A stretch of DNA of 7,773 nucleotides, taken from Xanthobacteraceae bacterium (GTDB taxonomy: Bacteria; Pseudomonadota; Alphaproteobacteria; Rhizobiales; Xanthobacteraceae). A program made the translations under genes and the position numbers. Location: contig JASHRR010001394.1 in NCBI GenBank assembly GCA_030037185.1, positions 1 through 7,773 of the forward strand, written 5' to 3'. The notes below the pieces were generated by a model. It searched no databases. It saw nothing but the letters and a program-made list of their open reading frames with translations, and was not told the origin of the DNA. Shown here piece after piece: positions 6,625 through 7,773 of this stretch. Position 1 is the first letter of the stretch; every line of letters starts with the position of its first letter.

Positions 6625-6641
6625 TGACATAGTCCATGTCA
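6625..6641. promoter_or_regulatory. Operator-like inverted repeat TGACAT-N5-ATGTCA
   Basis: A perfect six-base inverted repeat with a five-base spacer AGTCC, 72 bases upstream of the acyl-CoA ligase start. The size (17 bases) and symmetry fit the binding site of a dimeric repressor, and fatty-acid genes are often under TetR- or GntR-type control (known generally); no regulator gene is in the window. GGCGCC repeats at 6648-6665 form another stem just downstream. Confidence 0.35.
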
Positions 6642-6713
6642 AGGAGCGGCGCCGCGTCTGGCGCCTGCCCGCATTGGGAGCGCAGGCTTGGCGGCCGCGC
6701 TCGGGAGGACAAG

Positions 6714-7773
6714 GTGGCGGACGCCGGCGTGGACACGTTCCCGAAATTGCTGGTGCGCAACGGCGCGCGCTTTGCCGCCCGTCCGGCGATGCGGCACAAG
6801 GATTTCGGCATCTGGCACACCTGGACGTGGGCACAAATGCTGGGCGAGGTACGCGCTTATGCCGCAGGGCTCATCCGTCTCGGCCTCACGCGGGGCGACC
6901 GCGTCGCCATCATCGGCGGCAACCGGCCGAGGCTCTACTGGTCCATCATGGCGGCCCAGATGCTCGGAGCGATCCCGGTCCCGGTCTATGCCGATGCGGT
7001 GGTCGATGAGCTGGCATTCGTGCTCGCCCATGCGGATGTTCGCTTTGCCGTCGTTCAGGATCAGGAGCAGGTCGACAAGCTCCTTTCGGTATTCGAACGG
7101 CAGCCGGCGATCGCCCACATTCTCTACGACGAACCGCGCGGGCTGCGCGACTATGATGACGCGAGGCTGCATCCGATCGAACGTGTGATCGATGATGGGC
7201 GCACCACCCTTGCGGCCGATGCCGCGCTCGCGCGCAGGCTCGACGCGGAGATTGCCGCCGGCAAGGGCTCCGACGTTTCGATCATCCTCTACACCTCCGG
7301 CACCACCGGGGTTTCCAAGGGCGTGATGCTGTTGGCGGGAAGATCGATCGCCGCCGCCTCCGACACGGTCGCGTTCGATCGGCTCGATGAAAACGACACG
7401 GCGCTTGCATATCTGCCGCTTGCCTGGGTCGGCGATCATTACCTCAATTACGCGCAAGGATTAGTGGCGGGCTTGTGCATGGCGTGCCCGGAAACGGGCG
7501 AGACCGCGCTCGCCGACATCCGCGAGATCGGCCCGACCTTCTTTTTCGCGCCGCCGCGGCTGTTTGAGCAGATGTTAACCCGCATCACCATCCGCATGGC
7601 GGACGCCGGCTACCTCAAGCGCGCGCTGTTTCGCTACTTTATCGGCGTCGCGCGCCGCTACGGCGAGAGGCTCGTCGACCGCCGGGCCGTGGCGATCTTC
7701 GGCCGCCTGCTTTACATGATCGGCAAGCTTGTGATCTACGCACCCCTCCTCGATGCACTCGGCCTGTCCCGGG
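6714..7773 (+). CDS. AMP-forming acyl-CoA ligase, N-terminal part (cut by right edge)
   Basis: Adenylate-forming enzyme that activates a carboxylic acid with ATP and joins it to CoA; it looks most like long-chain fatty acid-CoA ligases. The window holds 353 codons plus one base; such proteins are usually 600-660 residues, so the C-terminal lid domain is missing. The ATP-binding signature YTSGTTGVSKG is at 193-203, followed by LAYLPLAWVGDHYLNY at 231-246 and FFAPPRLFEQML at 277-288, all expected positions. The N-terminal FPKLLVRNGARFAARPAMRHKDFGIW matches the group I recall beside branched-chain amino-acid-type ABC transporter genes in Bradyrhizobium; such genes may lie just past the edge (inference). 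The start is GTG at 6714, with GGGAGGA at 6703-6709 five bases from the core GGAGG; no better ATG exists before the conserved region. Substrate chain length cannot be told. Confidence 0.94.
   Translation, partial: MADAGVDTFPKLLVRNGARFAARPAMRHKDFGIWHTWTWAQMLGEVRAYAAGLIRLGLTRGDRVAIIGGNRPRLYWSIMAAQMLGAIPVPVYADAVVDELAFVLAHADVRFAVVQDQEQVDKLLSVFERQPAIAHILYDEPRGLRDYDDARLHPIERVIDDGRTTLAADAALARRLDAEIAAGKGSDVSIILYTSGTTGVSKGVMLLAGRSIAAASDTVAFDRLDENDTALAYLPLAWVGDHYLNYAQGLVAGLCMACPETGETALADIREIGPTFFFAPPRLFEQMLTRITIRMADAGYLKRALFRYFIGVARRYGERLVDRRAVAIFGRLLYMIGKLVIYAPLLDALGLSR

Larger units (their letters stand above)
6133..6713. other. Divergent intergenic region, about 580 bases
   Basis: The largest gap of the window. 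It must hold the promoters of the minus-strand YqaA-type gene and of the plus-strand acyl-CoA ligase gene. It contains several inverted repeats (6254-6273, 6362-6375, 6625-6641, 6648-6665) and an AT-rich AAATATACAC at 6589-6598, 20 bases after a TTGGCC, which is a poor promoter match. Reading frames cross it on both strands, but they are Arg/Ser/Pro-rich without recognisable domains, and I do not support a gene. Confidence 0.45.

Noticed and set aside
6170..6820. Minus-strand frame of 216 codons in the gap before the ligase
   Set aside because: It overlaps the start and ribosome-binding site of the ligase gene and is Arg/Ser/Pro-rich. A middle part (MDYVMVDPRGSNPVYIS) looks slightly protein-like but no family was recognised.
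6639..7457. Minus-strand frame of 272 codons opposite the acyl-CoA ligase
   Set aside because: Antisense to the ligase N-terminal domain, whose ATP-binding signature and flanking motifs are clear.

Overview
The window is ordinary chromosomal DNA of high GC content. It most resembles an alphaproteobacterium of the order Hyphomicrobiales (Rhizobiales), near Bradyrhizobium, Rhodopseudomonas or Rhodoplanes. That placement rests on remembered resemblance of LeuD, the YqaA-type protein, the acyl-CoA ligase and the RREFITLVGG-type secretion leader to proteins of that group; no search was run. Protein-coding genes are separated by unusually roomy gaps of about 300 to 580 bases. I see no phage, insertion sequence, CRISPR array, tRNA or rRNA gene.

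Layout, left to right. (1) The 5' part of typA/bipA, a translational GTPase, on the minus strand, cut by the left edge. (2) A 400-base gap with a hairpin in the typA leader, a near-palindromic AT-rich box that could be a -10 element in both directions, and a plus-strand double hairpin ending in a T run, which looks like a small RNA with an intrinsic terminator. (3) A minus-strand gene for a membrane-anchored, proline-rich protein of unknown function. (4) Divergent from it, a Tat-type exported serine hydrolase of the class C beta-lactamase/esterase family. (5) leuD, the small subunit of isopropylmalate isomerase, standing alone with no leuC or leuB beside it. (6) A small CxxCxxCC (YkgJ-type) metal-binding protein. 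(7) Convergent with it, a DedA/VTT-family membrane protein of the YqaA type, with strong GC-rich hairpins between the two. (8) A 580-base gap with several inverted repeats, then the first 353 codons of an AMP-forming acyl-CoA ligase that runs off the right edge.

The genes do not form one pathway or one operon: strands alternate and each gene appears to have its own transcription unit. No obvious new multi-gene system is present. The best candidates for something undescribed are in the gaps: the putative small RNA at about 976-1071 with promoters overlapping those of typA, the typA leader hairpin, and an operator-like inverted repeat before the acyl-CoA ligase.
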